64,000 nt of DNA from Caballeronia sp. GAFFF1 (lineage in GTDB: Bacteria; Pseudomonadota; Gammaproteobacteria; Burkholderiales; Burkholderiaceae), in contig NZ_JALQEM010000004.1 of the NCBI RefSeq assembly GCF_023630705.1, positions 59,598 through 123,597 of the forward strand, in the 5' to 3' direction. Made by a program: the position numbers and the translations under genes. This document shows, one piece after another, positions 54,964 through 64,000 of this stretch. How positions within the stretch are numbered: position 1 is the first letter of the stretch; the number at the start of each line of letters is the position of its first letter. Below the pieces are notes generated by a model. That model had not been told where the DNA came from. It searched no databases and worked only from the letters and a program-made list of their open reading frames with translations.

Positions 54964-55644
54964 TCACACCGAGACGCCTTTGACAAAGAATTCCTTGCGC
55001 CCGCGCATGGTCTCGATCCGCTCGACGAGCAGTTCGAGATCGTCGTCCGATGCGACGGGATTCAAATGTTCCGCGTTCACCGTGAGCAGCGGCGTCGCGT
55101 CGTAGTGATAGAAGAAGTCGTTATAGGCGTCGGCGAGCGCGCGCAAGTACGAGTCGGAGATTTGCAGTTCCATTGGCAGCGCGCGTTTCTGAATGCGCGA
55201 GAACAGCACTTCCGGGCTCGCCTGCAGATACACCACGAGGTCCGGCGCAGGCGCGCTCGCTCCGATGCGCGAGGCGATATCGCGATATAGGTTGAACTCG
55301 TCGTCGGGCAGCGTGAGGCGCGCGAAGAGATCGCTCTTCTGCGTGAGAAAGTCGGCGATGAGCGGCGTGTTCTGCGTGAGCATGTCCGCCACTTCCCGCG
55401 TTTGCGCGACGCGTTGCAACGCGAAACTCAGTTGCGTGGAGAGCGCGTGCCGCGTCGTGTCGCGATAGAAGCGTTCGAGAAACGGATTGTCCTGCGGACG
55501 CTCGAACAGCGTGCGCATGGACCAGCGTTCGGCGAGCCGCGTGGCGAGCGTCGTCTTGCCGACGCCGATCGGCCCTTCGATCGCGATATAACGATGCGGC
55601 GGCCGCAACTGCGGCGCCGTGACGGTGAGAGGCGGATTGCTCAT
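54964..55644 (-). CDS. Deoxynucleoside kinase family protein
   Basis: A 226-residue P-loop kinase of the deoxyguanosine/deoxyadenosine kinase family, phosphorylating deoxynucleosides for salvage. Walker A is in [22 protein letters not shown] (residues 20-35 region), and a lid segment [29 protein letters not shown] lies in the second half. The DRS-like motif region [25 protein letters not shown] replaces the canonical DRY-type base-recognition sequence. Its ATG overlaps the folK stop (ATGA), which indicates translational coupling. It precedes panB. Confidence 0.88.
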   Translation of the reverse strand: MSNPPLTVTAPQLRPPHRYIAIEGPIGVGKTTLATRLAERWSMRTLFERPQDNPFLERFYRDTTRHALSTQLSFALQRVAQTREVADMLTQNTPLIADFLTQKSDLFARLTLPDDEFNLYRDIASRIGASAPAPDLVVYLQASPEVLFSRIQKRALPMELQISDSYLRALADAYNDFFYHYDATPLLTVNAEHLNPVASDDDLELLVERIETMRGRKEFFVKGVSV

Positions 55645-56213
55645 CGGCAATTGGCTTTGGTGGAGGCGGTGGAGGCGCTGGAGGCGCTGGAGGCTTGTGC
55701 CGCTGCCGGCTGCGCGGCGGGCGCCGCGCACTGGCACAGGGCGACTTTCTCGATGCGCTGGTCAGCGACGCCCGCGACGAACGCATCGGCGCGGCCGCGT
55801 TGCGGGATGATGAGATCGGGTTCGAGTTCAATGAGCGGCACGAGCACGAACGCGCGCTCCGTCATGCGCGGATGCGGCACGACGAGATCCATGTCGTCGA
55901 TGCTGAACGCGCCGTACAGCAGGATATCGAGGTCGAGCGTGCGCGGCGCATTGCGATACGGCCGCTCGCGCCCGAACTGTTCCTCGATGACATGGCACAG
56001 GCGCAGCAGCGCACGCGCGGGCAGCGTCGTTTCGAGCTTCACGACGCAATTGAAGTAATCGTCGCCGGATGCGTCAATGGGCGCGGTGCGATACAGGCTC
56101 GACTTGGCGAGCACGGTGATCGTGTGCTGCTGCGCGAGACACACGACTGCGTCTTTCAGCGTTTGGCGCGCATCGCCGAGATTCGCTCCGAGGCCGAGAT
56201 AAGCAATCGTCAT
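55641..56213 (-). CDS. folK: 2-amino-4-hydroxy-6-hydroxymethyldihydropteridine pyrophosphokinase
   Basis: Pyrophosphorylates 6-hydroxymethyl-dihydropterin before dihydropteroate synthase in folate synthesis. The 190-residue protein starts AYLGLGANLGDARQTLK and has the RYRNAPRTLDLDILLYG-type catalytic block near residue 90 and HPRMTERAFVLVPLIEL. The last about 30 residues after VALCQCAAP are a low-complexity tail with repeated Ser/Ala/Thr (SSASSASTAST) coded by a tandem nine-base unit, so length may vary between strains. Its stop overlaps the deoxynucleoside kinase start. It shares the folate theme with the pabB fusion. Confidence 0.93.
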   Translation of the reverse strand: MTIAYLGLGANLGDARQTLKDAVVCLAQQHTITVLAKSSLYRTAPIDASGDDYFNCVVKLETTLPARALLRLCHVIEEQFGRERPYRNAPRTLDLDILLYGAFSIDDMDLVVPHPRMTERAFVLVPLIELEPDLIIPQRGRADAFVAGVADQRIEKVALCQCAAPAAQPAAAQASSASSASTASTKANCR

Positions 56214-56346
56214 GGCAGAAGTCCTACGCGTAGGTCCTGGGCGAAGCGCGTCGAGGCATCGAGGCATCGAAGCATGGAAAGGCATCGAAACGCCGGCACA
56301 TTGCCCGGGTGCTAACCGTTATCCGCTACTTTAGCGAAAACCGGCT

Positions 56347-57990
56347 TTATTCGTTGTCCGCGCCCTGGATTTTCCGGGGCGCGCCGGCTTCGTTCGCAAT
56401 GCGGTCGGATTCTGGCTCGCGCTCGTCATCGGACGCACTGCGTTCGGTGCCTTCGCCGCTTCCGCCGCGCTCGCCGCCCTCGGCAGCCTTGCGCTTCGCA
56501 TTGCTGCGCCGGCGACGCTTCTTCGGCGCTGCACGCTCCTTGCCGCCTTGCGAGAGCAGGGCTTCCCGCGTGGCGCCGTCGCCCTCGATGAAATCGGTCC
56601 ACCATTGGCCGATGGCCGCATCCAGCTCGCCCGACTCGCAACGCAGCAGCAGGAAATCATAACCCGCACGGAACCGCTGGTGTTCCAGCAGCTTCATCGC
56701 GCTGCGGCCGCGCTTTTCCAGCCGATGCTGCAAGCCCCAGATCTCGCGCATGTCGGCGGAATAACGCTTGTGAATGGCGAGTTTTTCCGTCTGCATGTCG
56801 AGGACATCGTCCATCGCGCGGTTCAGCGCCGGCACGGGATAATCGCCCGCGGCGGTGTACTTCTGCCAGCGCGTCTGCACGTCGTGCCACAAGAGCGTGG
56901 CGAACAGGAAGCTCGGCGAAACCGGCTTGCCCGCGCGCACGCGCTCGTCGGTGCTCGTGAGCGCGAGCGTCACGAACTTCTCGCCGTGCGGCTGTTCCAG
57001 CACGACATCGAGCAGCGGCAGCACGCCGTGATGCAGCCCTTCCTGACGCAAGCGCGTGAGACAGGCGAGCGCGTGGCCGGACAGCAGCAGCTTCAGCATC
57101 TCGTCGAAGAGACGCGCGGCCGGCACGTTGTCCATCAGATCAGCGAGTTCCTTGATCGGCGCGCGCGTCGCTTCGTCGATCTCGAAGCCGAGCTTGGCCG
57201 CGAAGCGCACGACGCGCAGCATGCGCACCGGGTCTTCGCGATAACGCGTGGCCGGATCGCCGATCATGCGCAGGAGGCGCGCGCGAATGTCGGCCATGCC
57301 GTCGTGATAATCCAGCACGGTTTGCGTCGCCGGATCGTAGTACATCGCGTTGATGGTGAAGTCGCGCCGCGTGGCGTCCTCGTGCTGCTCGCCCCACACG
57401 TTGTCGCGCAGCACGCGGCCGCTTGCGTCCACCGCGTGCGTGCGCATGTCGAGCTCGCCGCGCCGGTAGCGTCGCGGCGCTTCGGCGACGGGCTCGGGCG
57501 GCGCGTCGACGAGCGCGCGGAACGTGGACGTTTCGATGATCTCCTGCCCGAACTGCACGTGCACGATCTGAAACCGCCGCCCGATGATGCGCGCCCGGCG
57601 AAAGAGCCGCTGCACCTGATCGGGCGTGGCGTCGGTGGCGACGTCGAAATCTTTCGGCGCGACGCCGAGCAGCAGATCGCGCACCGCGCCGCCGACGATG
57701 AACGCGCGGTGCCCGGCCTGCTGCAAGCCTTCGGTCACGCGCACGGCGTTCTTGGAGATGAGCGACGGATCGATGCCGTGTATGTCCGATGACAGAATCA
57801 CCGGCACATTCGGATCGCGCTTGACCGGGGCGGCGGCTTTCTTGCGCGGGGCACGCGTGCTCTTGCGGACGGCTTTCGCTTCGGTGGCTTGAGTGTCGTC
57901 AGCGGATGCGCCCGGCGTGTCGTTCGAGGCGCCTTCGCTGGATGCGGCGCTCTCTTGTCCGAACAGCTTGCGGATGAGTTTTTTAATCAC
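56347..57990 (-). CDS. pcnB: Poly(A) polymerase I
   Basis: Adds poly(A) tails to RNA 3' ends, marking them for degradation. The 547-residue protein has a Ser/Ala/Asp-rich N-terminal tail (residues 12-55), the class II nucleotidyltransferase core HRAFIVGGAVRDLLLGVAPKDFDVATDATPDQV near residue 95-125, RRDFTINAMYYDP near residue 200 and RMLRVVRFAAKLGF near residue 255. The C-terminal basic tail holds KKRRRRSNAKRKAAEGG. The HAD phosphatase gene starts before its end: their reading frames overlap by eight bases (57983-57990). Confidence 0.94.
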   Translation of the reverse strand: MIKKLIRKLFGQESAASSEGASNDTPGASADDTQATEAKAVRKSTRAPRKKAAAPVKRDPNVPVILSSDIHGIDPSLISKNAVRVTEGLQQAGHRAFIVGGAVRDLLLGVAPKDFDVATDATPDQVQRLFRRARIIGRRFQIVHVQFGQEIIETSTFRALVDAPPEPVAEAPRRYRRGELDMRTHAVDASGRVLRDNVWGEQHEDATRRDFTINAMYYDPATQTVLDYHDGMADIRARLLRMIGDPATRYREDPVRMLRVVRFAAKLGFEIDEATRAPIKELADLMDNVPAARLFDEMLKLLLSGHALACLTRLRQEGLHHGVLPLLDVVLEQPHGEKFVTLALTSTDERVRAGKPVSPSFLFATLLWHDVQTRWQKYTAAGDYPVPALNRAMDDVLDMQTEKLAIHKRYSADMREIWGLQHRLEKRGRSAMKLLEHQRFRAGYDFLLLRCESGELDAAIGQWWTDFIEGDGATREALLSQGGKERAAPKKRRRRSNAKRKAAEGGERGGSGEGTERSASDDEREPESDRIANEAGAPRKIQGADNE

Positions 57991-58669
57991 GTGTATCGAA
58001 GAGGTTCAGGGTGCGCCAGCCTTTGGCTTGCGCATGCGCGCGCAGGGTCTCGTCCGGATTCGTGGCGATGGGGTCCGTGACGCGCTCGAGCAGCGGGATG
58101 TCGTTATGCGAGTCGCTATAGAAGTAACTGCGCTTGAAGTCGCCGAGCGTCTTGCCGAGCGACGCGAGCCATTCCTCCACGCGCACGATCTTGCCCTCGC
58201 GATAACTCGGCGTGCCGCGCGGCCTGCCGGTGAACGCGCCTTGCGGATGATCGCCGACGGTTTCGACTTCGCATGCAATCAGCGTGTCGATGCCGAACGC
58301 ATCCGCGATGGGCGCGGTGATGAACGCGTTCGTCGCCGTCACGAGGCAGCACAGATCGCCGTTGTCCTGATGCTCGCGCACGAGCGTGACCGCGGCCGGC
58401 ACGATGCGCGGATTGATGACCTCGTGCATGAACTGCGCGTGCCAGTCGGCGAGCTGCTCACGCGAGTACTTCGCGAGTGGCGCGAGCATCGCGTGCAGAT
58501 AAGCGTTGATGTCGAGCACGCCCGCCTTGTAGTCGGCGTAAAAGGCGTCGTTCTGACGCGTGAATTCGGTCGCGTCGACGATGCCGAGCTTCACCATGAA
58601 GCGGCCCCATTCGTGGTCGCTGTCGGTGGGAATGAGCGTGTGGTCGAGATCGAAGAGGGCAAGGTTCAT
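57983..58669 (-). CDS. HAD-IB family hydrolase (phosphoserine phosphatase-like)
   Basis: A 228-residue HAD-superfamily phosphatase. Motif I is LALFDLDHTLIPTDSD (nucleophile Asp7, acid Asp9), motif II is VTATN, motif III is a Lys in the FTGRPRGTPSYREGKI region, and motif IV is YSDSHNDIPLL. SerB-like HAD-IB proteins of this length act on small phosphate esters; PRGTPSYREGK is typical of the CicA-type branch, whose substrate is not settled. It overlaps pcnB by eight bases and precedes it in the transcript, and hda is 11 bases upstream, so hda-HAD-pcnB is a tight run. Confidence 0.88.
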   Translation of the reverse strand: MNLALFDLDHTLIPTDSDHEWGRFMVKLGIVDATEFTRQNDAFYADYKAGVLDINAYLHAMLAPLAKYSREQLADWHAQFMHEVINPRIVPAAVTLVREHQDNGDLCCLVTATNAFITAPIADAFGIDTLIACEVETVGDHPQGAFTGRPRGTPSYREGKIVRVEEWLASLGKTLGDFKRSYFYSDSHNDIPLLERVTDPIATNPDETLRAHAQAKGWRTLNLFDTRD

Positions 58670-58680
58670 GGGAGCGCATT

Positions 58681-59496
58681 CTACTTGAAGCGGGTAGGAA
58701 CGTTGTCCGGTGCGGCATCGGCGTCGGGCGCGTCGGCAACCGGGGCGGCGCGGTTCTCGCCGTCCGCGTCCTGCGGCGTATCCGGGGGCACGGCCACGAG
58801 CGGCGTCACGCGCCCGGTTTGGGAGAGCATCGAGCGCAAGAGCGCGCGCGTGACTCTGCGCTTCTGTTCGAGCGAGAAGCGGTCGAGATCGTCGAAAAGC
58901 GCCATCAGGCTCGGCATGTCGCGGCGGAAATGCGTGAGCAGATAAGCGGGGACGTCCTCCGCGAGCACGATGCCGCGCTCGTGCGCCGCGTGCTTGAGAA
59001 CCGACGCCTTCGCTTCGTCCGAAAGCGGCAGCAGGTGGAAGACGAGGCCCCAGCCGAGACGCGTGCGCAAGTCCTCGCGCACGGCGAGCGTCATCGGCGC
59101 GGCGTTGCCGGTGGCGACGAGCGCGCTCGCCGGATACGCGCGCACTTCGTTGAACAGATTGAAGAGCGCGATCTGCTGCGCGGGCGAGAGGCGGTCGCAG
59201 TCGTCGACGGCATACAGCGCGACTTGCGGATCGAAGCCGAACGCGTGCAACGCGCTCTGCGGGCTGAGATAACGCGCCCGGCTGCCCGCTTCATGAACGA
59301 GCGCGTGCAGCAGATGACTGCGCCCGCTGCCGGGCTCGCCCCAGACATAGAACGTGCGATCCGCGACGGGGCCGGACGCGAGCGCGCCTTCGAGCTCGCG
59401 CAACCGCGTGACCAGTTCGTGGTTGCCGGCGGCGAAGAAATTGTCGAAGGTGGCGGGCGGCGGGGTGCCGAGGTCGAGCGTCAGTTGGCGTTGCAC
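58681..59496 (-). CDS. hda: DnaA regulatory inactivator Hda
   Basis: Hda binds the sliding clamp and stimulates ATP hydrolysis by DnaA, preventing over-initiation. The 271-residue AAA+ protein begins MQRQLTLDL, whose QLTLDL segment is the clamp-binding motif; it then has the P-loop-like WGEPGSGRSHLLHALV, Walker B-like YAVDDCDRLSPAQQIALFNLFNEV, and the sensor segment RTRLGWGLVFHLLPLSDE. The last about 45 residues are Ala/Asp/Pro-rich and probably flexible. It is divergent from purM and shares a symmetric promoter region with it. Confidence 0.92.
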   Translation of the reverse strand: MQRQLTLDLGTPPPATFDNFFAAGNHELVTRLRELEGALASGPVADRTFYVWGEPGSGRSHLLHALVHEAGSRARYLSPQSALHAFGFDPQVALYAVDDCDRLSPAQQIALFNLFNEVRAYPASALVATGNAAPMTLAVREDLRTRLGWGLVFHLLPLSDEAKASVLKHAAHERGIVLAEDVPAYLLTHFRRDMPSLMALFDDLDRFSLEQKRRVTRALLRSMLSQTGRVTPLVAVPPDTPQDADGENRAAPVADAPDADAAPDNVPTRFK

Positions 59497-59692
59497 GGGG
59501 AATGGATGTCGTCGGCTGGATGCTGCGTTCTCTCGAAAACAGGCGGCGTGGGCTCTCCGATGCGCGCGAGGCCGCCTGTGGCAGCCGGCTAGACGCTCGG
59601 GCGCGTTTCGTCGGCTGGGCCGTTCTGTCTCGAAAAGGCGCTGCCGCGCGGCGAGGGAAAGCTGCCGGGCGACCGTCCTCGTATCATCATCG

Positions 59693-59711
59693 GGTAAAAT
59701 CGCATTTTACC
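59693..59711. promoter_or_regulatory. Symmetric palindrome with two -10 hexamers between hda and purM
   Basis: GGTAAAAT-CGC-ATTTTACC is a perfect eight-bp inverted repeat around three bases. Each arm carries TAAAAT, a good -10 hexamer, on opposite strands (59695-59700 plus, 59709-59704 minus). The site lies 20 bases before the purM ATG and in the hda leader region, so it could serve as back-to-back promoters or an operator; a stem-loop in the purM leader is also possible. Confidence 0.5.
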
Positions 59712-59730
59712 GACCTTCTCGCTCTCCCCC

Positions 59731-60786
59731 ATGAATCAACCGAAATCCGCCCCGGACACCCAAGGTTTGTCGTATCGCGATGCAGGTGTCGACATCGACG
59801 CGGGCGATGCGCTCGTCGACCGGATCAAGCCGTTCGCCAAGAAGACCTTGCGCGACGGCGTGCTGGGCGGGATCGGCGGGTTCGGCGCGCTCTTCGAAGT
59901 GCCGAAGAAGTACAAGGAGCCGGTGCTCGTGTCGGGAACGGACGGCGTCGGCACCAAGCTGCGCCTCGCGTTCCAGTTGAACCGGCACGACACGGTCGGG
60001 CAGGATCTCGTCGCCATGAGCGTGAACGACATTCTGGTGCAGGGCGCCGAGCCGCTCTTCTTCCTCGATTATTTCGCGTGCGGCAAGCTGGACGTGGACA
60101 CCGCGGCCGATGTGGTCAAGGGCATCGCGCAGGGCTGCGAGTTCGCGGGCTGCGCGCTGATCGGCGGCGAGACGGCGGAAATGCCGGGCATGTATCCGGA
60201 CGGCGAGTACGACCTCGCGGGCTTCGCGGTCGGCGCGGTGGAAAAGAGCAAGATCATCGACGGCAGCACCATCGCCCCGGGCGATGTCGTGCTCGGGCTG
60301 GCGTCGAGCGGCATTCACTCGAACGGGTATTCGCTCGTGCGCAAGATCATCGAGCGCGCGAATCCGGACCTGAACGCCGATTTCGACGGCCGCTCGCTTG
60401 CCGACGCGCTGATGGCGCCGACGCGCATCTACGTGAAGCCGCTGCTTTCCGCGATGCAGAGCATCACGGTGAAGGGCATGGCGCACATCACGGGCGGCGG
60501 GCTCGTCGAGAACATTCCGCGCGTGCTGCGCGAGGGTTTGACGGCAGAGCTGGATCATCGCGCGTGGCCGCTGCCGCCGCTTTTCGCGTGGCTGCAAAAG
60601 CACGGCGGCGTCGCGGATTCGGAGATGCATCGCGTGTTCAATTGCGGGATCGGCATGGCGGTGATCGTCGCGGCCGGGGACGCCGATGCGGCAACGGGTC
60701 TCCTCTCGGCGGCGGGCGAGCAGGTGTGGAAGATCGGCGTCGTGCGCGAGAGCCGTGAGGGCGAGGCCCAGACGGTGGTGGTTTAA
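59731..60786 (+). CDS. purM: Phosphoribosylformylglycinamidine cyclo-ligase
   Basis: Fifth step of purine synthesis: ATP-dependent ring closure to aminoimidazole ribotide. The 351-residue protein has the PurM-type N-terminal [51 protein letters not shown] near residue 70, [22 protein letters not shown] and the late GCGIGMAV-like segment ([11 protein letters not shown]). The length is standard. It is divergent from hda and ends at a strong terminator. Confidence 0.97.
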   Translation: MNQPKSAPDTQGLSYRDAGVDIDAGDALVDRIKPFAKKTLRDGVLGGIGGFGALFEVPKKYKEPVLVSGTDGVGTKLRLAFQLNRHDTVGQDLVAMSVNDILVQGAEPLFFLDYFACGKLDVDTAADVVKGIAQGCEFAGCALIGGETAEMPGMYPDGEYDLAGFAVGAVEKSKIIDGSTIAPGDVVLGLASSGIHSNGYSLVRKIIERANPDLNADFDGRSLADALMAPTRIYVKPLLSAMQSITVKGMAHITGGGLVENIPRVLREGLTAELDHRAWPLPPLFAWLQKHGGVADSEMHRVFNCGIGMAVIVAAGDADAATGLLSAAGEQVWKIGVVRESREGEAQTVVV

Positions 60787-60813
60787 GCGTCGCCAGTCGT
60801 TTCCCATTTAAGA

Positions 60814-60841
60814 AACCCTCGCGCTGCGCGAGGGTTTTTTT
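60814..60841 (+). terminator. Rho-independent terminator of purM
   Basis: AACCCTCGCG, a three-base loop and CGCGAGGGTT make a 10-bp stem followed by a run of Ts (60835-60841). It lies 28 bases after the purM stop codon. The rest of the gap to 61053 shows no gene. Confidence 0.9.
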
Positions 60842-61052
60842 CTTCTCAAGCCGCGCCGGTCGCGCATGCGTTTCGACTCACAAAGGCAGTCGACTCGTTG
60901 TCTGCATTGGTGAGCGCAGCGTCCAAAGAATGGCAACGGCGGACTGGTACATGACGTCGTGAGCCTGTATCGGGCAAATCGCGTGCTCAACATCGAGCGA
61001 CCGCGTGCGGTGATAGGCGTTCGCAAAGCCGGCCCGCAAGATTTCAGCCTCT

Positions 61053-62024
61053 CTATTTGAGGCTTTCGCAGTTCCGCTTTATGGCTTCGACTGCCTGCTG
61101 CGTCGCATCGGGCGCGCAGCAATCCACCACAAGGCGTTCGGGCATCGCGCGCAGCCATGTCAACTGGCGCTTGCACAACTGCCGCGTCGCGAAGATACCT
61201 TTGTCGCGCATCTCGTCGTAGCCGGTCAGGCCGTCGAGATATTCCCACGCCTGCCGATAGCCGACGCAGCGCATCGACGGCATCGACACATCGAGATCGC
61301 CGCGCGCGCGCAGGCGCTTCACTTCGTCGATGAAACCGTGCGCGAGCATCGCGTCGAAGCGCGCCGCGATGCGCGCATGCAGCACCGCGCGGTCCGACGG
61401 TTCCAGCGCGATCGGCACGAAGTGGTACGGCGCTTCCTGCTCCAGCACGCGCGGCGCGGCGAGCAGCGCGGACATTGGCTGGCCGGTCAGCAGATAGATT
61501 TCGAGCGCGCGCTGGATGCGCTGCGAATCGTTCGGCGCGAGGCGCGCCGCGGTTTGCGGATCGACCGCCGCGAGCCGCGCGTGCAGCGCGGGCCAGCCGT
61601 CGCGCGCGGCGTCGGCGTCGAGCGAGGCGCGCACGGACGGATCGGCGGGCGGCAGGTCGTTGAGGCCCTGCGTCAGCGCCTTGTAGTACAGCATCGTGCC
61701 GCCGACCAGCAGCGGTACGTTTCCCCGCGCGACGATCTCGCCGACCAGCCGCAGCGCATCGGCGCGAAACTGCGCGGCCGAGTAAGCGTCGGCCGGATCG
61801 ATGATATCGATCAGATGATGCGGCGCGGCCGCGCGTTCCGCCGCGTTGGGCTTGGCCGTGCCGATATCCATCTCGCGATAGACGAGCGCCGAGTCCACGC
61901 TCACGATTTCCACTGGCCGCGCCGACGCCGCCGCGAACGCGAGCGCCGCCGCCGTCTTGCCCGACGCCGTCGGCCCGAGCAGACAGGCTACGTGCGAGGC
62001 CACGTGCAAAGCGGGATGGCTCAT
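61053..62024 (-). CDS. miaA: tRNA dimethylallyltransferase
   Basis: Adds a dimethylallyl group to A37 of tRNAs reading UNN codons, making the substrate of MiaB. The 323-residue protein has the P-loop [17 protein letters not shown] near residue 20, [18 protein letters not shown] near residue 42, the [14 protein letters not shown] segment, [22 protein letters not shown] and ERSLVVD-free C-terminal region ending NCESLK. The start ATG overlaps the mutL stop codon (ATGA), indicating coupling. In many proteobacteria mutL-miaA-hfq are together, but hfq is not next to it here. Confidence 0.96.
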   Translation of the reverse strand: MSHPALHVASHVACLLGPTASGKTAAALAFAAASARPVEIVSVDSALVYREMDIGTAKPNAAERAAAPHHLIDIIDPADAYSAAQFRADALRLVGEIVARGNVPLLVGGTMLYYKALTQGLNDLPPADPSVRASLDADAARDGWPALHARLAAVDPQTAARLAPNDSQRIQRALEIYLLTGQPMSALLAAPRVLEQEAPYHFVPIALEPSDRAVLHARIAARFDAMLAHGFIDEVKRLRARGDLDVSMPSMRCVGYRQAWEYLDGLTGYDEMRDKGIFATRQLCKRQLTWLRAMPERLVVDCCAPDATQQAVEAIKRNCESLK

Positions 62025-63958
62025 TGTCCGCGCATGAAAAGGCGGTCGAGGTCCGCGAGCGTCAGCTGGTACCACGTCGGGCGGCCGTGATTGCACTGAT
62101 CGGCGCGTTCGGTGGCTTCCATCTGACGCAAGAGGGCGTTCATTTCGTCGAGCGTGAGGCGGCGATTGGCGCGCACCGCATGGTGACAGGCGAGCGTGCC
62201 GAGCAGTTCGTGCTGCCGCTCGGTGAGCACGCGCGATCCGCCGTACGCGTGCAGATCGGCGAGGACGGCGCGGGCGAGCGCAACGAGGTCCGCGTCCTTC
62301 AGCAGCGCCGGCACCGCGCGAATCGCGATGGAAGTCGGCGACAGCACCGCGAGATCGAAGCCGAGCGCGTCGAGCGTCTCGCGTTCTTCATCGACGATGC
62401 CGATTTCCACCGGGTCCGCCGTCATCGAGACCGGAATCAGCAGCGGCTGCACGGCGATGGAGCGGTCCGCGAGCGCGTGCTTGAACTGCTCGTAGAGGAT
62501 GCGTTCGTGCGCGGCGTGCATATCCACGATGACGAGTCCGCGCGCGTTCTGCGCTAGCACGTAGATGCCGTGAATCTGCCCGACGGCGAAGCCGAGCGGC
62601 TGCTCGTCGGCGTGTGCGCGGCTCGCGGCGGCGTAGGCGGGCGCGCTGTCGTCGTTGGCCCACGCGACGGCGGGCGATGCCGCTGCCGCAGACGCGACCG
62701 GCCCATCGGCGTCCTTGCGCCCGAACAACGCGTCGTAGAGCGCGAGCGGCTGCGCGACGGGCAGCGACCCTTGCGTCATGCGCGATTGACGCATCCACGT
62801 GGTGCCGTTTTCGTTCCTGGCTACCGATCCCGCGCTCGCGACAGGCCGCGCGCTGAACGACGCCGGCCCGGTCGGTTCGAGCTGCGCCGCGTGCCCGCCC
62901 GCTGTTGTTTCCGGCGACGCGCCCGCATGCCGCGCAAGCGCCCGCTGCACCGCGTGGAACACGTACTGGTGAATCGAGCGCGAGTCGCGAAACCGCACTT
63001 CGATCTTCGACGGATGCACGTTCACGTCCACCGATTCGGGCGGCAGGTCGAGAAACAGGACGTACGCCGGATAGCGGTTGCCGTGCAGCACGTCCTCGTA
63101 GGCGGCGCGAACCGCGTGCGTGAGCAGCTTGTCGCGCACGAAGCGGCCGTTCACGAAGAAATATTGCTGGTCCGCGCGTCCGCGGCTGGCGGTCGGCAGG
63201 CCCGCGCAGCCGTAGACGGCGAGCGGCCCGGCGCGTTCGTCGAGCGGCAGATGCGATGTCTCGAACACTTCGCCCAGAATTCGGGCGACGCGCGTGGCCG
63301 GATCGCTTGCGTTCCAGTGCTCGACGGCCTTGCCGTTATGCATCACGGAAATGGCGACGTCGGGCCGCGCGAGCGCCACGCGGCGAATGACTTCGAGGCA
63401 ATGCCCGAGCTCGGTTTGTTCGCTTTTCAGGAACTTTCGGCGCGCCGGCGTGTTGAAGTAAAGCTCGCGCACGTCGATGGTCGTGCCGACCGTGCCCGCC
63501 GCGGGCGAAATGACGCCCGTTTGCGCGTCGATGCGCGTGGCGTGCGCGCAGTCCTCGGTGCGGCTCGTGATGAACAGTTCCGCCACCGATGCGATCGAGG
63601 CGATCGCTTCGCCGCGAAAACCGAGCGTGGCGACGGCTTCGAGATCGGCGAGCGAGCGGATTTTGCTGGTCGCGTGCCGCATGAGCGCGAGCGGGAGCTC
63701 GTCGGGCGGCATGCCGCAGCCGTCGTCGGCGATCACGATGCGCTTCACGCCGCCTTCGTCCAGCGTCACGCGCAAGCTGCGCGCGCCGGCATCGAGCGCG
63801 TTTTCCAGCAGTTCCTTGACCACGGACGCCGGCCGCTCGACCACTTCGCCCGCGGCAATCTGGCTGATGAGCTGGTCGGGGAGCGGGGCGATGGCGCGCG
63901 CACCGCGCGCCACCGCGGCGGGCGGCGCGCCGGCCTTCCCGAACCGGCCCCACACCAC
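62021..63958 (-). CDS. mutL: DNA mismatch repair protein MutL
   Basis: Links MutS mismatch recognition to strand removal. The 645-residue protein has the GHKL ATPase core in its first 330 residues: [63 protein letters not shown] and [16 protein letters not shown]. After a Pro/Ala-rich linker, the C-terminal domain has QVQPLL-like and [14 protein letters not shown] segments (dimerisation). No DQHA(X)2E(X)4E endonuclease motif is seen in that segment, where [12 protein letters not shown] stands. The start is a GTG at 63958 (or 63955) with AGGGG near it, as a stop codon lies just upstream in frame. Confidence 0.94.
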   Translation of the reverse strand: MVWGRFGKAGAPPAAVARGARAIAPLPDQLISQIAAGEVVERPASVVKELLENALDAGARSLRVTLDEGGVKRIVIADDGCGMPPDELPLALMRHATSKIRSLADLEAVATLGFRGEAIASIASVAELFITSRTEDCAHATRIDAQTGVISPAAGTVGTTIDVRELYFNTPARRKFLKSEQTELGHCLEVIRRVALARPDVAISVMHNGKAVEHWNASDPATRVARILGEVFETSHLPLDERAGPLAVYGCAGLPTASRGRADQQYFFVNGRFVRDKLLTHAVRAAYEDVLHGNRYPAYVLFLDLPPESVDVNVHPSKIEVRFRDSRSIHQYVFHAVQRALARHAGASPETTAGGHAAQLEPTGPASFSARPVASAGSVARNENGTTWMRQSRMTQGSLPVAQPLALYDALFGRKDADGPVASAAAASPAVAWANDDSAPAYAAASRAHADEQPLGFAVGQIHGIYVLAQNARGLVIVDMHAAHERILYEQFKHALADRSIAVQPLLIPVSMTADPVEIGIVDEERETLDALGFDLAVLSPTSIAIRAVPALLKDADLVALARAVLADLHAYGGSRVLTERQHELLGTLACHHAVRANRRLTLDEMNALLRQMEATERADQCNHGRPTWYQLTLADLDRLFMRGQ

Positions 63959-63961
63959 CCC

Positions 63962-64000
63962 CTACTCCAGCCCAAACGAAGTTTGTAACGTCTCGAACTT
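63962..64000 (-). CDS. Possible C-terminal end of the gene upstream of mutL
   Basis: The last 13 codons of a minus-strand frame are visible, reading KFETLQTSFGLE then TAG, four bases before the mutL start. It is probably the end of the gene upstream of mutL. In E. coli and in Burkholderiaceae an N-acetylmuramoyl-L-alanine amidase gene (amiC/amiB type) often stands there. The fragment is too short to identify. Confidence 0.35.
   Translation of the reverse strand, partial: KFETLQTSFGLE

Noticed and set aside
59539..59579. ACAGGCGGC ... GCCGCCTGT hairpin upstream of hda
   Set aside because: The loop is 23 bases and no T-run or reading frame is attached; a nine-bp GC repeat is not rare at this base composition.

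Overview
The window is a high-GC chromosomal segment of a betaproteobacterium of the Burkholderiaceae, most like Burkholderia, Paraburkholderia or Caballeronia. I infer this from protein content and gene order (hrcA-hemH-hslR, grpE-dnaK-dnaJ, phoH-ybeY-corC-lnt-glyQ-glyS-gmhB-plsC, folK-dgk-panB, mutL-miaA); no database search was run. It holds about 56 protein genes, including two cut by the window edges. I saw no rRNA, tRNA, CRISPR, insertion sequence or prophage. Nearly all of it is core genome.

Layout. Positions 1-5.1 kb: the end of an FAD-linked oxidase gene, a PduO-type cobalamin adenosyltransferase, a DAHP synthase (aroG) preceded by an apparent leader-peptide attenuator, tldD and a nitrilase-family amidase. 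5.1-16.7 kb: a YhdP/AsmA-like giant protein divergent from glnE, then a decayed repeat tract made of glnE 3'-end copies, recN, nadK and hrcA. 16.8-25.2 kb: hemH, hslR (with a convergent 53-residue secreted small protein), the heat-shock set grpE-trx-dnaK-dnaJ with sigma-32-type promoters, and a pabB-pabC fusion. 25.2-27.7 kb: a D-galactonate dehydratase with a divergent GntR/FadR regulator, and gloA. 27.7-40 kb: a long minus-strand run covering translation (glyQS, ybeY, miaB), envelope (lnt, plsC, gmhB) and stress (corC, phoH, chaC) genes. 40-54 kb: a more variable part with glpK, a small lipoprotein, a gamma-glutamyltransferase homologue, an MFS transporter, a diiron ferritin-like protein, rhlE, a PAQR/hemolysin-III protein, two multiheme c-type cytochromes and a CopD-like protein. 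54-64 kb: panB, dgk, folK, pcnB, a HAD phosphatase, hda, purM, miaA and mutL.

The most interesting signal lies upstream of aroG. A 27-residue open frame carries seven consecutive aromatic codons (four Phe, two Tyr, one Trp). It is followed by a terminator hairpin with a U-tract, and the region contains four complementary segments able to form protector (1:2), antiterminator (2:3) and terminator (3:4) structures. This is a classical ribosome-mediated attenuator placed on the first enzyme of the common aromatic pathway, and the codon run samples all three end products.

Other noteworthy structures are the degenerate tandem copies of the glnE C-terminus (12.4-12.8 kb), a perfect 14-bp inverted repeat upstream of glpK, a perfect palindrome containing a -10-like hexamer on each strand between hda and purM, a terminator-like hairpin in the nadK leader, and a palindromic operator candidate between the galactonate genes.
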